From: an uncultured Akkermansia sp.
GTDB lineage: Bacteria; Verrucomicrobiota; Verrucomicrobiia; Verrucomicrobiales; Akkermansiaceae
Assembly: GCA_944390825.1 (NCBI GenBank)
Contig: CALXRG010000006.1
Span: forward strand, 1 to 64,000
Length of the DNA: 64,000 bases
Direction of reading: 5' to 3'
Position 1 is the stretch's first letter. The number at the start of each line of letters is the position of its first letter. The notes under the pieces were generated by a model, which worked only from the letters and a program-made list of their open reading frames with translations, made no database searches and was not told where the DNA came from. Position numbers and translations under genes: made by a program. Shown here piece by piece: positions 25,286-33,717 of the stretch.

Positions 25286-26392
25286 ATGCAGGACACCTCT
25301 CTCTACCGCGCGTGGGCCCAAGTAGACACAGACGCCATGCGTCACAATCTGCGAGTCGTCAAGCGCGTACTGCCGGGACACAAACAAATGGCCATTGTCA
25401 AGGCGGAAGCTTACGGTCACGGCATTGAAGGCGTCGTCAAAGCACTGGATAACGAAGACATCGCCTTCTTTGGGGTAGCGACCATAGCGGAAGCCCAGCG
25501 GGTGCATGACGCCGGCTGCAGGATCTGCCCCTTCATCCTAGGTCCCTGCTTTCCGGCGGAGCGGGAAATCATCGTCCAGCACGGCTGGCGGGCTGCACTT
25601 TCCAGCCTGGAAGAAGCAGAGCACTTCAACAGCCTGGGCCGCCTGTACAACAAAAAAGTGCATCTGCATATCAGCGTAGACACCGGCATGGGTCGCGCCG
25701 GCCTGCTGCCCAACGACCTGCCAGGCATCGGCGAAGCACTGGGCAACTGTGAGCACCTGGACATCGAAGGCGTCTACTCACACCTCTCCGCCGCCTCGGA
25801 CGACATCTCCTTCACCCACCGGCAAATCCGCAGCTTTGAACGCGCCGTCAAGGAACTGCAAACCAGCCTGGCCCTCCCCTACCGCCACCTCTGCAGCAGC
25901 TCTGCCGTCTTCAACTACAGCGCCCCCAGCACCAACATGGTACGGCTTGGGCGCATCCTCTACGGCTACTCGCCCATGCCCTCGCCCTACAACAAAGAAC
26001 TGCGCAACACCCTGACACTTTACAGCCGCGTCACCCTCGTACGCACCCTGCCGGACAACCACGGCGTCTCCTACAACCACACCTACATCACCACCGGCCC
26101 CACGCGGGTTGCCACCATAGGCATCGGCTTTGGCGACGGCTACCTGCACTACCTCTCCAACACCGGAGCGCGCGTCTACCTCAACGGCTCCTACTGTCCC
26201 GTACTGGGGCGCATCACCATGGATCAAATCATGGTGGACGTCTCCCACCTCAGCGCCGTAGAGCCCGGCGACGTTGCCGAAATCATGGGAGAAAACGTTC
26301 CCTGGCAAGAACTGACCACCCGCGCACGCACCATCCCGAGCAACGTCATCACCAGCATCTCTGCCCGCGTTCCCCGCGTCTACGTCCCCTGA
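25286..26392 (+). CDS. alr: Alanine racemase
   Basis: This 368-residue PLP enzyme interconverts L- and D-alanine for peptidoglycan. The Schiff-base lysine lies in [12 protein letters not shown] (about residue 39). The PLP-phosphate and barrel segments are visible ([22 protein letters not shown]). The Tyr of the opposite active-site face is in [10 protein letters not shown], followed by [17 protein letters not shown] and [13 protein letters not shown]. Length is typical. It is monocistronic by context, divergent from the PEP-CTERM gene and convergent with recG. Confidence 0.95.
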   Translation: MQDTSLYRAWAQVDTDAMRHNLRVVKRVLPGHKQMAIVKAEAYGHGIEGVVKALDNEDIAFFGVATIAEAQRVHDAGCRICPFILGPCFPAEREIIVQHGWRAALSSLEEAEHFNSLGRLYNKKVHLHISVDTGMGRAGLLPNDLPGIGEALGNCEHLDIEGVYSHLSAASDDISFTHRQIRSFERAVKELQTSLALPYRHLCSSSAVFNYSAPSTNMVRLGRILYGYSPMPSPYNKELRNTLTLYSRVTLVRTLPDNHGVSYNHTYITTGPTRVATIGIGFGDGYLHYLSNTGARVYLNGSYCPVLGRITMDQIMVDVSHLSAVEPGDVAEIMGENVPWQELTTRARTIPSNVITSISARVPRVYVP

Positions 26393-26465
26393 CCCACCCC
26401 TCCCATCCGGGACAGAATCCCCGAAGCGGCCTTCCCCCGGCAACCCAGCCAACTACCCCGGCAAC

Positions 26466-28709
26466 TCAACCAACCACCGCCGTCTCCCCCTCACCCGAGA
26501 CCAGAGCCCGCAGCGCCGCATGCTCCGGACGGGACAGCTCCGGGTCCGTCCTCAGCACCGCCTCCGCCTCACGTCTGGCACGATGAATCAGGCGCGCATC
26601 ACTCAACCACTCTGCGTACTGCACACTGCCGAGGCCACTCTGAGCCGTACCGAGCACATCACCCGGTCCGCGCAAGCGGAAATCCTCCTCAGCAATCTCG
26701 AACCCATTGAGCGTGCGGCACAAAATCTCCAGCTTAGCGTATCCCGGCTCGCCCTGCTTCGAGCGCGACAACAGGATGCAGTAACTCCGGTGAGAGCCGC
26801 GGCCGATACGCCCGCGCAACTGATGAAGCTGCGACAAACCGAAACTCTCCGCATCATTGATCAGCATCAGCGTCGCATTGGGCACATCCACCCCCACCTC
26901 CACCACCGACGTCGCCACGAGCACCTGCGTCTCATTCGACTGGAACGCCCCCATCACCGCTGACTTCTCCTCCGCGGACAACCTTCCGTGCAGCAATCCC
27001 ACCGACGCCTCCGGGAACTCAGCTCGCCAGCGCTCGAGCTCCGTAACCGCCGCCGAACGCTCATGCCTGGCAGAGTCCCTCGTTCCGCCGCCCCTCGTTC
27101 CGCCGCCCCCCGTTCCGGCAGCGCTCATCGCTGCACCCTTCCTCACCCCGTCGGCATCCTCGCGGGACTCGCGCTCCTCGATCAGCGGAGACACGATGTA
27201 AATCTGCCGGCCGGCTGCCAGCTCGGAGTGCATAAAGCGGATCACGCGCTTCATGTGATCCGGGTTCCGCAGCGCCGTGACAATCTTCCCGCGTTGCGCG
27301 GGCAACTCATCAATCACCGACACATCCAAATCCCCGTACATCGTCAGCGTAAGCGTACGGGGAATCGGCGTCGCCGTCATCACCAGCACATCCGGGCAAT
27401 CCCCACTGTTAATAAAACGCTCCCGCTGCTCCACACCAAACTTGTGCTGCTCATCAATCACCGCCAGGCCCAGGCGAGCCGGGCGATTTTTATTGTACAG
27501 CAACGCATGAGTCCCCACCACAAGGCGGGGCGCTCCATCATCCGCATCCGGTGCCTCCAGCACCAGGCCGGAATCATCCACCCGATCAGCCGTGCGCAGC
27601 GACAAGCGCACATCCATCCCATGGAGCAAACGTCGGAAACGGTGATAATGCTGCTCGGCAAGGATCTGCGTCGGCGCGAGCATCGCCGCCGTCTTCCCGC
27701 TCTCCACCGCCAACAGCATCGCGCAAAGAGCCACCAGAGTCTTACCGCTGCCCACATCGCCCTGCAAGAGCCGGTTCATCGGCCGCGGCACCTCCATATC
27801 AGCCCGAATCTCCGACAGGCAACGCTGCTGAGCCCCCGTCAACGCAAACGGCAACCCAGCCAGCAACTCCTCCACATAACCATCCGTCGTCGCCGTCACC
27901 TGACCGGGGCGGGCCAGCGTCCTCATACGCCTCCAGGCCACGCGAAACTGCTGCCCAAAGCACTCCCCCAGCGCCAGTCGCAAGCGCGCCTTGCGCATCG
28001 CCTCCATCTCCGCCGGAAAATGCAAATCCCTCAGCGCCTCGCCATACGGGTACGCCGGTGCGACATCATAGCCAAGGGGCTCCACATCCGCCGGCAAACG
28101 CTGCAACAGCTCCCACACCAGCTGGCGCAACGAGCGCGGCGACACCCCGACGACAGCACGGTAAATCGGCACAATACGCCCCGTGTGCACAGACGCAGCT
28201 GGCTGCGGCTCCGCCCCGCCTGGCGTCTGCACCATCTCATCCGGCGTCTCGCCCAAAGCAACAGCCGCCAAGCGGTGGCCGGTATCCTCATCCTCCATCA
28301 CCTCGAAATCGGGATTAATCATGCACATCCTGCCCGCGAAAAACCTCACGCGTCCGTACACACTCAACCTCATTCCCACCGCCAGCAACTTCGCCACGTA
28401 GGGCATATTGAACCACCGCAGCAAAAGACGCACCCCGTGCGGATCGCCGATATTTCCCGCCGACACCTCAAAATACCGCTTATAGGAAAACCTCCATCCG
28501 GCACTGTAAGCATGCAGCCGCAGGCACACAGTCTCCCCCTCCGCCAACCCGGCGAGTTCACGCTGAATCCGTCTGTCCTCATAGCGGCGCGGAGCACGCA
28601 ACAAAAGATCCGCCACCGTATGCAACTGCGCAGCAGCCAAAGCCTGGCGTTCACGCACGGGGAGCGTCACCGCCTCGTGCAACGCATCGCTGAGTCTCAG
28701 CCCGGCCAT
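26466..28709 (-). CDS. recG: ATP-dependent DNA helicase RecG
   Basis: RecG remodels stalled replication forks and branched DNA. From ATG 28709 the protein has about 747 residues (an in-frame ATG at 28748 is possible, overlapping the upstream amidase). A wedge/OB domain (VCLRLHAYSAGWRFSYKRYF) is followed by helicase motifs: I LLQGDVGSGKT, Ia MLAPTQILAEQHYH, II VIDEQHKFGVEQRE (DEQH, as in RecG), III MTATPIPRT, V SVVEVGVDVPNATLM and VI QLHQLRGRIGRG. The TRG region appears near the end (DFRLRGPGDVLGTAQSG). Between VSPLIEE and LERWRAEFP lies an extra low-complexity stretch (TGGGGTRGGGTRDSARHERS), absent from typical RecG. Confidence 0.95.
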   Translation of the reverse strand: MAGLRLSDALHEAVTLPVRERQALAAAQLHTVADLLLRAPRRYEDRRIQRELAGLAEGETVCLRLHAYSAGWRFSYKRYFEVSAGNIGDPHGVRLLLRWFNMPYVAKLLAVGMRLSVYGRVRFFAGRMCMINPDFEVMEDEDTGHRLAAVALGETPDEMVQTPGGAEPQPAASVHTGRIVPIYRAVVGVSPRSLRQLVWELLQRLPADVEPLGYDVAPAYPYGEALRDLHFPAEMEAMRKARLRLALGECFGQQFRVAWRRMRTLARPGQVTATTDGYVEELLAGLPFALTGAQQRCLSEIRADMEVPRPMNRLLQGDVGSGKTLVALCAMLLAVESGKTAAMLAPTQILAEQHYHRFRRLLHGMDVRLSLRTADRVDDSGLVLEAPDADDGAPRLVVGTHALLYNKNRPARLGLAVIDEQHKFGVEQRERFINSGDCPDVLVMTATPIPRTLTLTMYGDLDVSVIDELPAQRGKIVTALRNPDHMKRVIRFMHSELAAGRQIYIVSPLIEERESREDADGVRKGAAMSAAGTGGGGTRGGGTRDSARHERSAAVTELERWRAEFPEASVGLLHGRLSAEEKSAVMGAFQSNETQVLVATSVVEVGVDVPNATLMLINDAESFGLSQLHQLRGRIGRGSHRSYCILLSRSKQGEPGYAKLEILCRTLNGFEIAEEDFRLRGPGDVLGTAQSGLGSVQYAEWLSDARLIHRARREAEAVLRTDPELSRPEHAALRALVSGEGETAVVG

Positions 28710-28728
28710 AGCGCGGGAACCCAGCACC

Positions 28729-29424
28729 TCAACGTCGCGATACACCATTATTCAAGCAACGGAAATAATAATCCACGCGCGACAAATACCAAGCCCACTT
28801 CGCACCCGGGCGCCCATTCGTCATCAGCGGAGCGGGGCAATTCTTTCCCGTCCAGTGATAGTGGGGCACCACGCGGCGCAAATTAATATTAAACCGCTTC
28901 ATGAGCACCGCCGTCAACTTCGCCGCCCGATCCCAAGTACGGAAATGATTGGCACCGCGATTCTCGCACTCACACATCTCGATACCGATCGAGTGGTGAT
29001 TACCCGCCTGCGAACCGGCGTGCCAAGCCGTCTCATTCACGGGCAAATTCTGCACCACCATGAACTGATCCACCGTGAAATGCCAGCTGCGGTTCGTGAA
29101 CGCCCCATTGCACAACGCGAGAGAATGCTGCATAGCCGTCGAACTCGCCGAGTGATTAGCCGTGCTGTGGATCGTAATAAACGTCGGCCGCATCCTCTTG
29201 GCTCGACTGCGCTGCAAAGAATTCGACGGGATGATACGCGTACGGATATTAATCTCACGCGCCATCTGAGTCATCGTCCGCGGCAGAATCGGCCCGGGTA
29301 CAGGCTTAAACTTAACCGCCCGGGGCGTCCGCAGATACGAATTGGAGCCCTGTCCCTGGCATCCAAGCATCACAGCCGCAAACACCAACGCAAAGACAGC
29401 AACAATTCTAAAGCGGAAACCCAT
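28729..29424 (-). CDS. N-acetylmuramoyl-L-alanine amidase, lipoprotein
   Basis: This 231-residue protein has a lipoprotein signal (MGFRFRIVAVFALVFAAVMLGC, Cys about 22) and an Amidase_2/PGRP domain. The zinc ligands are apparent in FITIHSTANHSA and HYHWTGKNCPAP; WHFTVDQF, AWHAGSQAGNHHSIGIEMCE also fit. It would cut the muramic acid-L-Ala bond of peptidoglycan in the periplasm. The frame stays open upstream of 29424, but the lipobox and a promoter ending 6 bases before this ATG fix the start. Its 3' end overlaps the alternative recG start. A phage-lysin origin is possible; the lipobox favours a cellular recycling or division role. Confidence 0.85.
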   Translation of the reverse strand: MGFRFRIVAVFALVFAAVMLGCQGQGSNSYLRTPRAVKFKPVPGPILPRTMTQMAREINIRTRIIPSNSLQRSRAKRMRPTFITIHSTANHSASSTAMQHSLALCNGAFTNRSWHFTVDQFMVVQNLPVNETAWHAGSQAGNHHSIGIEMCECENRGANHFRTWDRAAKLTAVLMKRFNINLRRVVPHYHWTGKNCPAPLMTNGRPGAKWAWYLSRVDYYFRCLNNGVSRR

Positions 29425-29737
29425 GGGCGTATATTGCCACTGCATTGCATTTTTGGCAAGCTCAAAACGCGACTGTTGGAGCATTCCCGAAAGGAAAATC
29501 CACCACGGCACAAGCCACAGCAGCAAACGCCCCCTCCGTCCCACCTCCCGGAAACAGCAGCACCCCAACAGCACCCCGGCAACAACATCCCGGCACAAGT
29601 CATACTGGGGGGGGGAAAACCCGCCCCCCGGGAGCAGAAACAGCAAAGCGCCCCCGGCCTGCAACAGCGCAGACATCGGGGGCGCGGGAACCACCCCGGG
29701 GGGGGGCACTCCCCCGGGAGCAAACTCAACGTCGCAC
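29425..29737. other. Spacer with long G/C tracts between amidase and glyA
   Basis: Runs of nine or ten identical G bases lie near 29608-29617 and 29698-29707, with flanking C runs, and could form quadruplex or strong hairpin structures; one may end glyA transcription. A minus-strand frame, open into the amidase, encodes two hydrophobic segments but has no convincing start or ribosome site. No gene is called. Confidence 0.4.
29431..29459 (-). promoter_or_regulatory. Predicted promoter of amidase gene
   Basis: On the minus strand TTGCCA (29459-29454), 17 bases, CAATAT (29436-29431), then 6 bases to the ATG; a leaderless mRNA is predicted. Confidence 0.65.
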
Positions 29738-31423
29738 TTACGGCATCGGGAACTGGCTGTTGAACGCCGTGACCTCAGCCCGCAACTCATCGTAAGCGCC
29801 CGGCGTCTCACAGACCTTCTGAGCCGCGAGAATCGCGAGGCAGCGGCCGATAAACTCAGCCACCTGGCAGACATCCTGCTCCTTCATGCCGCGGGTCGTC
29901 ACAGCCGGCGTACCGATACGGATACCGGACGGCGTAGACGTCGTCCCCTTATCGAAAGGAATCGCGTTCTTATTAACCGTGATACCCACCTTATCGAGAG
30001 CTACCTGAGCCTCGGCCCCATTGAGGCCCTTGCCACTGAGGTCGACGAGGAAGCAATGGTTATCCGTACCTCCGGCCACGATGCGGAAGCCCAGCTGCTT
30101 GAGCTTATCAGCCATCGCCTTGGCATTCTTCACCACCTGCTTGGCGTACTCCTTGAACTCTGGCCGGAGAGCCTCACCCAAGCAAGCCGCCTTCGCAGCA
30201 ATCACGTGCATGAGGGGGCCACCCTGCATTCCCGGGAACGTCGCGGCATTGAGCTTCTTGGCCCACTTCTCCTTGCACAGCACCATACCACCGCGCGGAC
30301 CGCGCAGACTCTTATGCGTCGTCGTCGACACAAAATCCGCGTACGGCACCGGGGACGGGTGCACACCCGCAGCCACGAGCCCGGCAATGTGAGCCATATC
30401 CACAAACATAATCGCGCCCACCTCATCACAAATCCGGCGCAAGCGCGCAAAATCAATCGTACGGGAATAAGCAGAAGCACCGGCCAGGATCAGCGCGGGC
30501 TTGATCTCCTTAGCCTTAGCCTCCAGCGCATCGTAATCGATGCACTCTGTCTCGGGATTCACCCCATAATGCTCCACCTTGTAAAGCTTGCCCGAGAAAT
30601 TGGCAAAGAAACCGTGCGTCAAATGCCCGCCATGGGACAGGTCCATCGACAAAATCGTATCACCGGGCTGCAGGCAAGCCAAATACACCGACATATTAGC
30701 CTGCGAACCCGAGTGAGCCTGCACATTAGCATGATCACAACCGAACAACGCCTTCGCACGGTCAATCGCCAGCTGCTCCACCTTATCGACCACCTCGCAA
30801 CCGCCATACCAGCGCTTGCCGGGGTAACCCTCAGCATACTTATTCGTCAGCACACTGCCCTGAGCCTCCATCACCGAAGGCGACGTAAAGTTCTCCGAAG
30901 CGATCAGCTCGATATTATTGTTCTGGCGCAGCCGTTCCTCCTCGATATACCCGGCCAGCTCAGGATCCGTCACCGCAAGAGGAGAACCCGAAGCCTTGAG
31001 CAAACGGGGAATATGGCGGCCACCCTCAAACTCCGCCGCTAACCAGGCGTGCAGCACATTATCCAAATCCTCCGGCGTCACGAAAGCCGCCGCGAGGCAC
31101 ATCACATTAGAATTATTATGCAGGCGGGAAAGCTCCGCCACCTGAGGCGAGCGGGTCAGCGTCGCGCGGATCCCCCTGAAACGGTTGGCGGCAATACTCA
31201 TTCCCAACCCCGTAAAGCAAATCAGAATACCGCGGTCAGCCCGGCCATCAATAATCCGGCGGCACACCGCCTTGGCGTAATCGGCGTAGTCACAAGCCTC
31301 CTTTGTATAAGTGCCTACATCCTCGACCTCGTAGCCCCAGCTCCTCAGGAGCTCCACCGCAGCTTCCTTCAGATCCACGCCCTTGTGGTCTGAACCGATG
31401 ACAATGCGAAGTTTCGTATTCAT
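29738..31423 (-). CDS. glyA: Fusion of ribose-5-phosphate isomerase B and serine hydroxymethyltransferase
   Basis: This is a 561-residue bifunctional protein. Residues 1-145 are Rpi[20 protein letters not shown], catalytic Cys in [17 protein letters not shown], and [14 protein letters not shown]. Residues about 155-561 are complete [49 protein letters not shown], and [14 protein letters not shown] with the PLP lysine. RpiB converts ribose 5-phosphate to ribulose 5-phosphate, and SHMT makes glycine and methylene-tetrahydrofolate from serine. Both feed purine synthesis, which may explain the fusion. ATG 31423 was chosen over an upstream ATG inside the promoter. RpiB's usual GTGIG loop reads FTGLG here. 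Confidence 0.93.
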   Translation of the reverse strand: MNTKLRIVIGSDHKGVDLKEAAVELLRSWGYEVEDVGTYTKEACDYADYAKAVCRRIIDGRADRGILICFTGLGMSIAANRFRGIRATLTRSPQVAELSRLHNNSNVMCLAAAFVTPEDLDNVLHAWLAAEFEGGRHIPRLLKASGSPLAVTDPELAGYIEEERLRQNNNIELIASENFTSPSVMEAQGSVLTNKYAEGYPGKRWYGGCEVVDKVEQLAIDRAKALFGCDHANVQAHSGSQANMSVYLACLQPGDTILSMDLSHGGHLTHGFFANFSGKLYKVEHYGVNPETECIDYDALEAKAKEIKPALILAGASAYSRTIDFARLRRICDEVGAIMFVDMAHIAGLVAAGVHPSPVPYADFVSTTTHKSLRGPRGGMVLCKEKWAKKLNAATFPGMQGGPLMHVIAAKAACLGEALRPEFKEYAKQVVKNAKAMADKLKQLGFRIVAGGTDNHCFLVDLSGKGLNGAEAQVALDKVGITVNKNAIPFDKGTTSTPSGIRIGTPAVTTRGMKEQDVCQVAEFIGRCLAILAAQKVCETPGAYDELRAEVTAFNSQFPMP

Positions 31424-31450
31424 GAGAGGTTTTATTGCCTGACGCCGCAC

Positions 31451-31479
31451 AATCTAGCACAGCCCACCCCGAGAAGCAA
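31451..31479 (-). promoter_or_regulatory. Predicted promoter of rpiB-glyA
   Basis: On the minus strand TTGCTT (31479-31474), 17 bases, TAGATT (31456-31451). The leader is about 20 bases and lacks a purine-rich ribosome site. Confidence 0.6.
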
Positions 31480-31639
31480 GTTTAATCATCTGACATCACA
31501 CCGTTTCTCCGACATCACCCCCATCCTGCACTCACCCCTCCCGCCCTTCCCGCATCCGGAACAGGCGAACACGAAATCAACAGCGGCACCCCCACCCCAC
31601 CGGCGACACACCCACCCCCCGCAGCCCCGAGGATTATGC

Positions 31640-31668
31640 TTGCAAAGCCCCCCAAAATCCGCTATGCT
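31640..31668 (+). promoter_or_regulatory. Predicted promoter of obgE
   Basis: TTGCAA (31640-31645), 17 bases, TATGCT (31663-31668), then 6 bases to the ATG at 31675; leaderless predicted. The -35 overlaps an in-frame upstream ATG, which is therefore not the start. Confidence 0.65.
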
Positions 31669-31674
31669 CCGGCC

Positions 31675-32712
31675 ATGTTCGTCGACAACATCAGAATCTT
31701 CGCCAAAGCCGGCAAAGGCGGCAACGGCCTCGCCAGCTTCCGCCGCGAGAAATTTGTACCCCGCGGCGGCCCCGATGGCGGCGACGGCGGCGACGGCGGC
31801 AGCGTCATCCTGGAAGTCAGCAACGGCACCAACGACCTGCGTCAATACTTCTACGACCCCAAACTCATCGCCACCGACGGCATGCCCGGCATGCACGCCC
31901 GCAAGCACGGGCGCGACGGCAAAACCGTCATCGGCAAAGTACCACCCGGCACCATTGTCTACCGCAGCAACGCCGCCACCATGCAGGAAGCCACGTGGCT
32001 CGAGCGCGAAGGCGACGGCATCGAACTGGAGCAAATCGCCGACCTCACCGAACCCGGCGAACGCTTCGTCCTCTGCCAGGGCGGCAAAGGCGGCCGGGGC
32101 AACTGGCACTTCCGCACCGCCACCAACCAGGCCCCCATCGAATTCGAATACGGCACAGAAGCCGAATCCGGCGTCTTCTTCTTCGAACTGCGGCGCATCG
32201 CCGACGCCGGCCTCGTCGGCTACCCGAACGCCGGGAAAAGCACCCTGCTGAGCGCCATCTCCCGAGCTACTCCGAAAATCGCCAGCTACCCCTTCACCAC
32301 CCTGCAACCCATCGTCGGCGTCGTCGAATACCCGGACTACGCCCGCGCCATCGTCGCAGACATCCCCGGCATCATCGAAGGCGCCTCCGAAAACCGCGGA
32401 CTCGGCCATGAGTTCCTCCGGCACATCATGCGCTGCCACCTCCTCCTCTTCGTCGTCGACATGACCGGCCTCGAGCACGACCCCGTCGAAGCCATCCAAA
32501 CCCTTCGCAAAGAAATCAAACTCTATTCCGAAGAACTCGCCGCGCGTCCCTGGATCATCCTCGCCAACAAAATGGACGACCCCACCTCCACAGAAAACCT
32601 GGCGATCCTGCGGCAGCGCTTCCCCAAGCAGGAAATCATCCCCATCTCCGCCGCCATGGGTGACGGCATCCCTGCCTTCAAAGAACGCCTCCGCCAACTG
32701 CTCCAGAAATAA
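31675..32712 (+). CDS. obgE: GTPase ObgE/CgtA
   Basis: This is a 345-residue essential ribosome-assembly and stress GTPase. The Gly-rich Obg fold is clear (FVDNIRIFAKAGKGGNGLAS, RGGPDGGDGGDGGSVIL, then GGKGGRGNWHFRTATNQAP). The G domain has G1 GYPNAGKSTLL, switch SYPFTTLQP, G3 DIPGIIEGA, G4 NKMD and G5 PISAAMG. There is no C-terminal OCT extension; the protein ends at QLLQK. The start is set by the promoter geometry. Confidence 0.95.
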   Translation: MFVDNIRIFAKAGKGGNGLASFRREKFVPRGGPDGGDGGDGGSVILEVSNGTNDLRQYFYDPKLIATDGMPGMHARKHGRDGKTVIGKVPPGTIVYRSNAATMQEATWLEREGDGIELEQIADLTEPGERFVLCQGGKGGRGNWHFRTATNQAPIEFEYGTEAESGVFFFELRRIADAGLVGYPNAGKSTLLSAISRATPKIASYPFTTLQPIVGVVEYPDYARAIVADIPGIIEGASENRGLGHEFLRHIMRCHLLLFVVDMTGLEHDPVEAIQTLRKEIKLYSEELAARPWIILANKMDDPTSTENLAILRQRFPKQEIIPISAAMGDGIPAFKERLRQLLQK

Positions 32713-32781
32713 CGCCCCCATTTCTCCGGGAGCCCCCATTTCTCCAGAAAACAAGTTCCCCGTTCCCGTCGCACCGCCCCC

Positions 32782-33531
32782 ATGCTTGCCATCCTGTCAG
32801 ATGTGCACGCCAACCTCGAAGCCCTGCAAGCCGTCCTGACCGACGCCCGCGACCACGGAGCCGCCACCTGCATCAGCCTGGGAGACCACATCGGCTTCAA
32901 CGGCGACCCGGCAGCCTGCCTGGATCTGCTCATACCCCGGCTAAGCGCCGCCGTCCAGGGCAACCACGAAGCCGAACTCCTGCACCCCGGCACCTTCGGC
33001 GTCCCCCTCTACGAGCACATGATGCAGCGCACCGCCGCCATGCTATCCCCCTGGCACATGGACTGGCTGGCCCAACTGCCCCTCACCCGCAGCTACGGCA
33101 GCCTGCACCTGCTGCATGCCCCCACCGACGGGCACCGCTGGAAGCGCATCAGCACCCCCAGCCAAGCCGCCGCCCTCCTCCGCAGCCAACCGCAGCCTCT
33201 CATCCTCACCGGCCACACCCACAGGCCAGCCGTCTTCACCCAGCGCGGCAGCACCACCACCCAAGTCCCCCTCTGCTACGACGCAACCGGCACCTGCAAG
33301 CTCACGCTGGAAACAACAGCACGCTACCTCATCAACCCCGGCTCCGTCGGGCAACCCCGCGACGGCGATCCCCGCGCCGCCTACGGCCTCCTCTCCCTCC
33401 CCGACCACACCCTCATCCTGCGGCGCGTCCCCTACGACACCCAAACCGCCGCCGCCAAAATCGCCCGCACCGGCCTCCCCGCCACCTTCGCTCAAGCCCT
33501 CCTGCACGGCAGCTCCCCCACCGGCGACTGA
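32782..33531 (+). CDS. Calcineurin-like metallophosphoesterase
   Basis: This 249-residue cytoplasmic phosphoesterase resembles the YfcE/MJ0936-type group. The dimetal motif series is complete: D-x-H in ILSDVHANLEAL, GDHIGFNG (the second Asp region), GNHE, a His in LHLLHAPTD, and GHTH in ILTGHTHRP. INPGSVGQPRDGDPRAAYG is the typical C-terminal signature of this group. Substrate is unknown. It lies 69 bases after obgE and may share its transcript. Two copies of GCCCCCATTTCTCC occur in the gap. Confidence 0.85.
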   Translation: MLAILSDVHANLEALQAVLTDARDHGAATCISLGDHIGFNGDPAACLDLLIPRLSAAVQGNHEAELLHPGTFGVPLYEHMMQRTAAMLSPWHMDWLAQLPLTRSYGSLHLLHAPTDGHRWKRISTPSQAAALLRSQPQPLILTGHTHRPAVFTQRGSTTTQVPLCYDATGTCKLTLETTARYLINPGSVGQPRDGDPRAAYGLLSLPDHTLILRRVPYDTQTAAAKIARTGLPATFAQALLHGSSPTGD

Positions 33532-33648
33532 AAGCCCCCACCCCCACATCATTCCCGCACAACCTCGCCACATCCATCGCGCCACCCAAAGCAACCGCGG
33601 CACCGCCCCAGGCCCCGCCCATCTGCCAGTGACGCCACACGCCCAAAA

Positions 33649-33678
33649 CCGCGGAACCGCAACCCGCGGCCTTTTTTT
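33649..33678 (+). terminator. Likely terminator after phosphoesterase gene
   Basis: CCGCGG (33649-33654) pairs with CCGCGG (33664-33669), followed closely by seven T residues (33672-33678). Confidence 0.6.
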
Positions 33679-33679
33679 C

Positions 33680-33708
33680 TTGACCTGCCCCTTGAAGTCT
33701 GGCAGCAT
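33680..33708 (+). promoter_or_regulatory. Possible promoter of sulfatase gene
   Basis: TTGACC (33680-33685), 17 bases, weak -10 CAGCAT (33703-33708), 9 bases before the ATG. The good -35 and spacing support it; the -10 is poor. Confidence 0.4.
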
Positions 33709-33717
33709 GATTACGCC

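Noticed and set aside
26988-28886. A 632-codon plus-strand frame opposite recG
   Set aside because: It is antisense to all RecG helicase motifs and extends into the amidase gene; no independent signal.
29425-29676. A small two-helix membrane protein encoded upstream of and in frame with the amidase
   Set aside because: It has no start with a ribosome site, it crosses the amidase promoter, and its hydrophobic stretches derive from G/C tracts. The lipobox start at 29424 explains the gene better.
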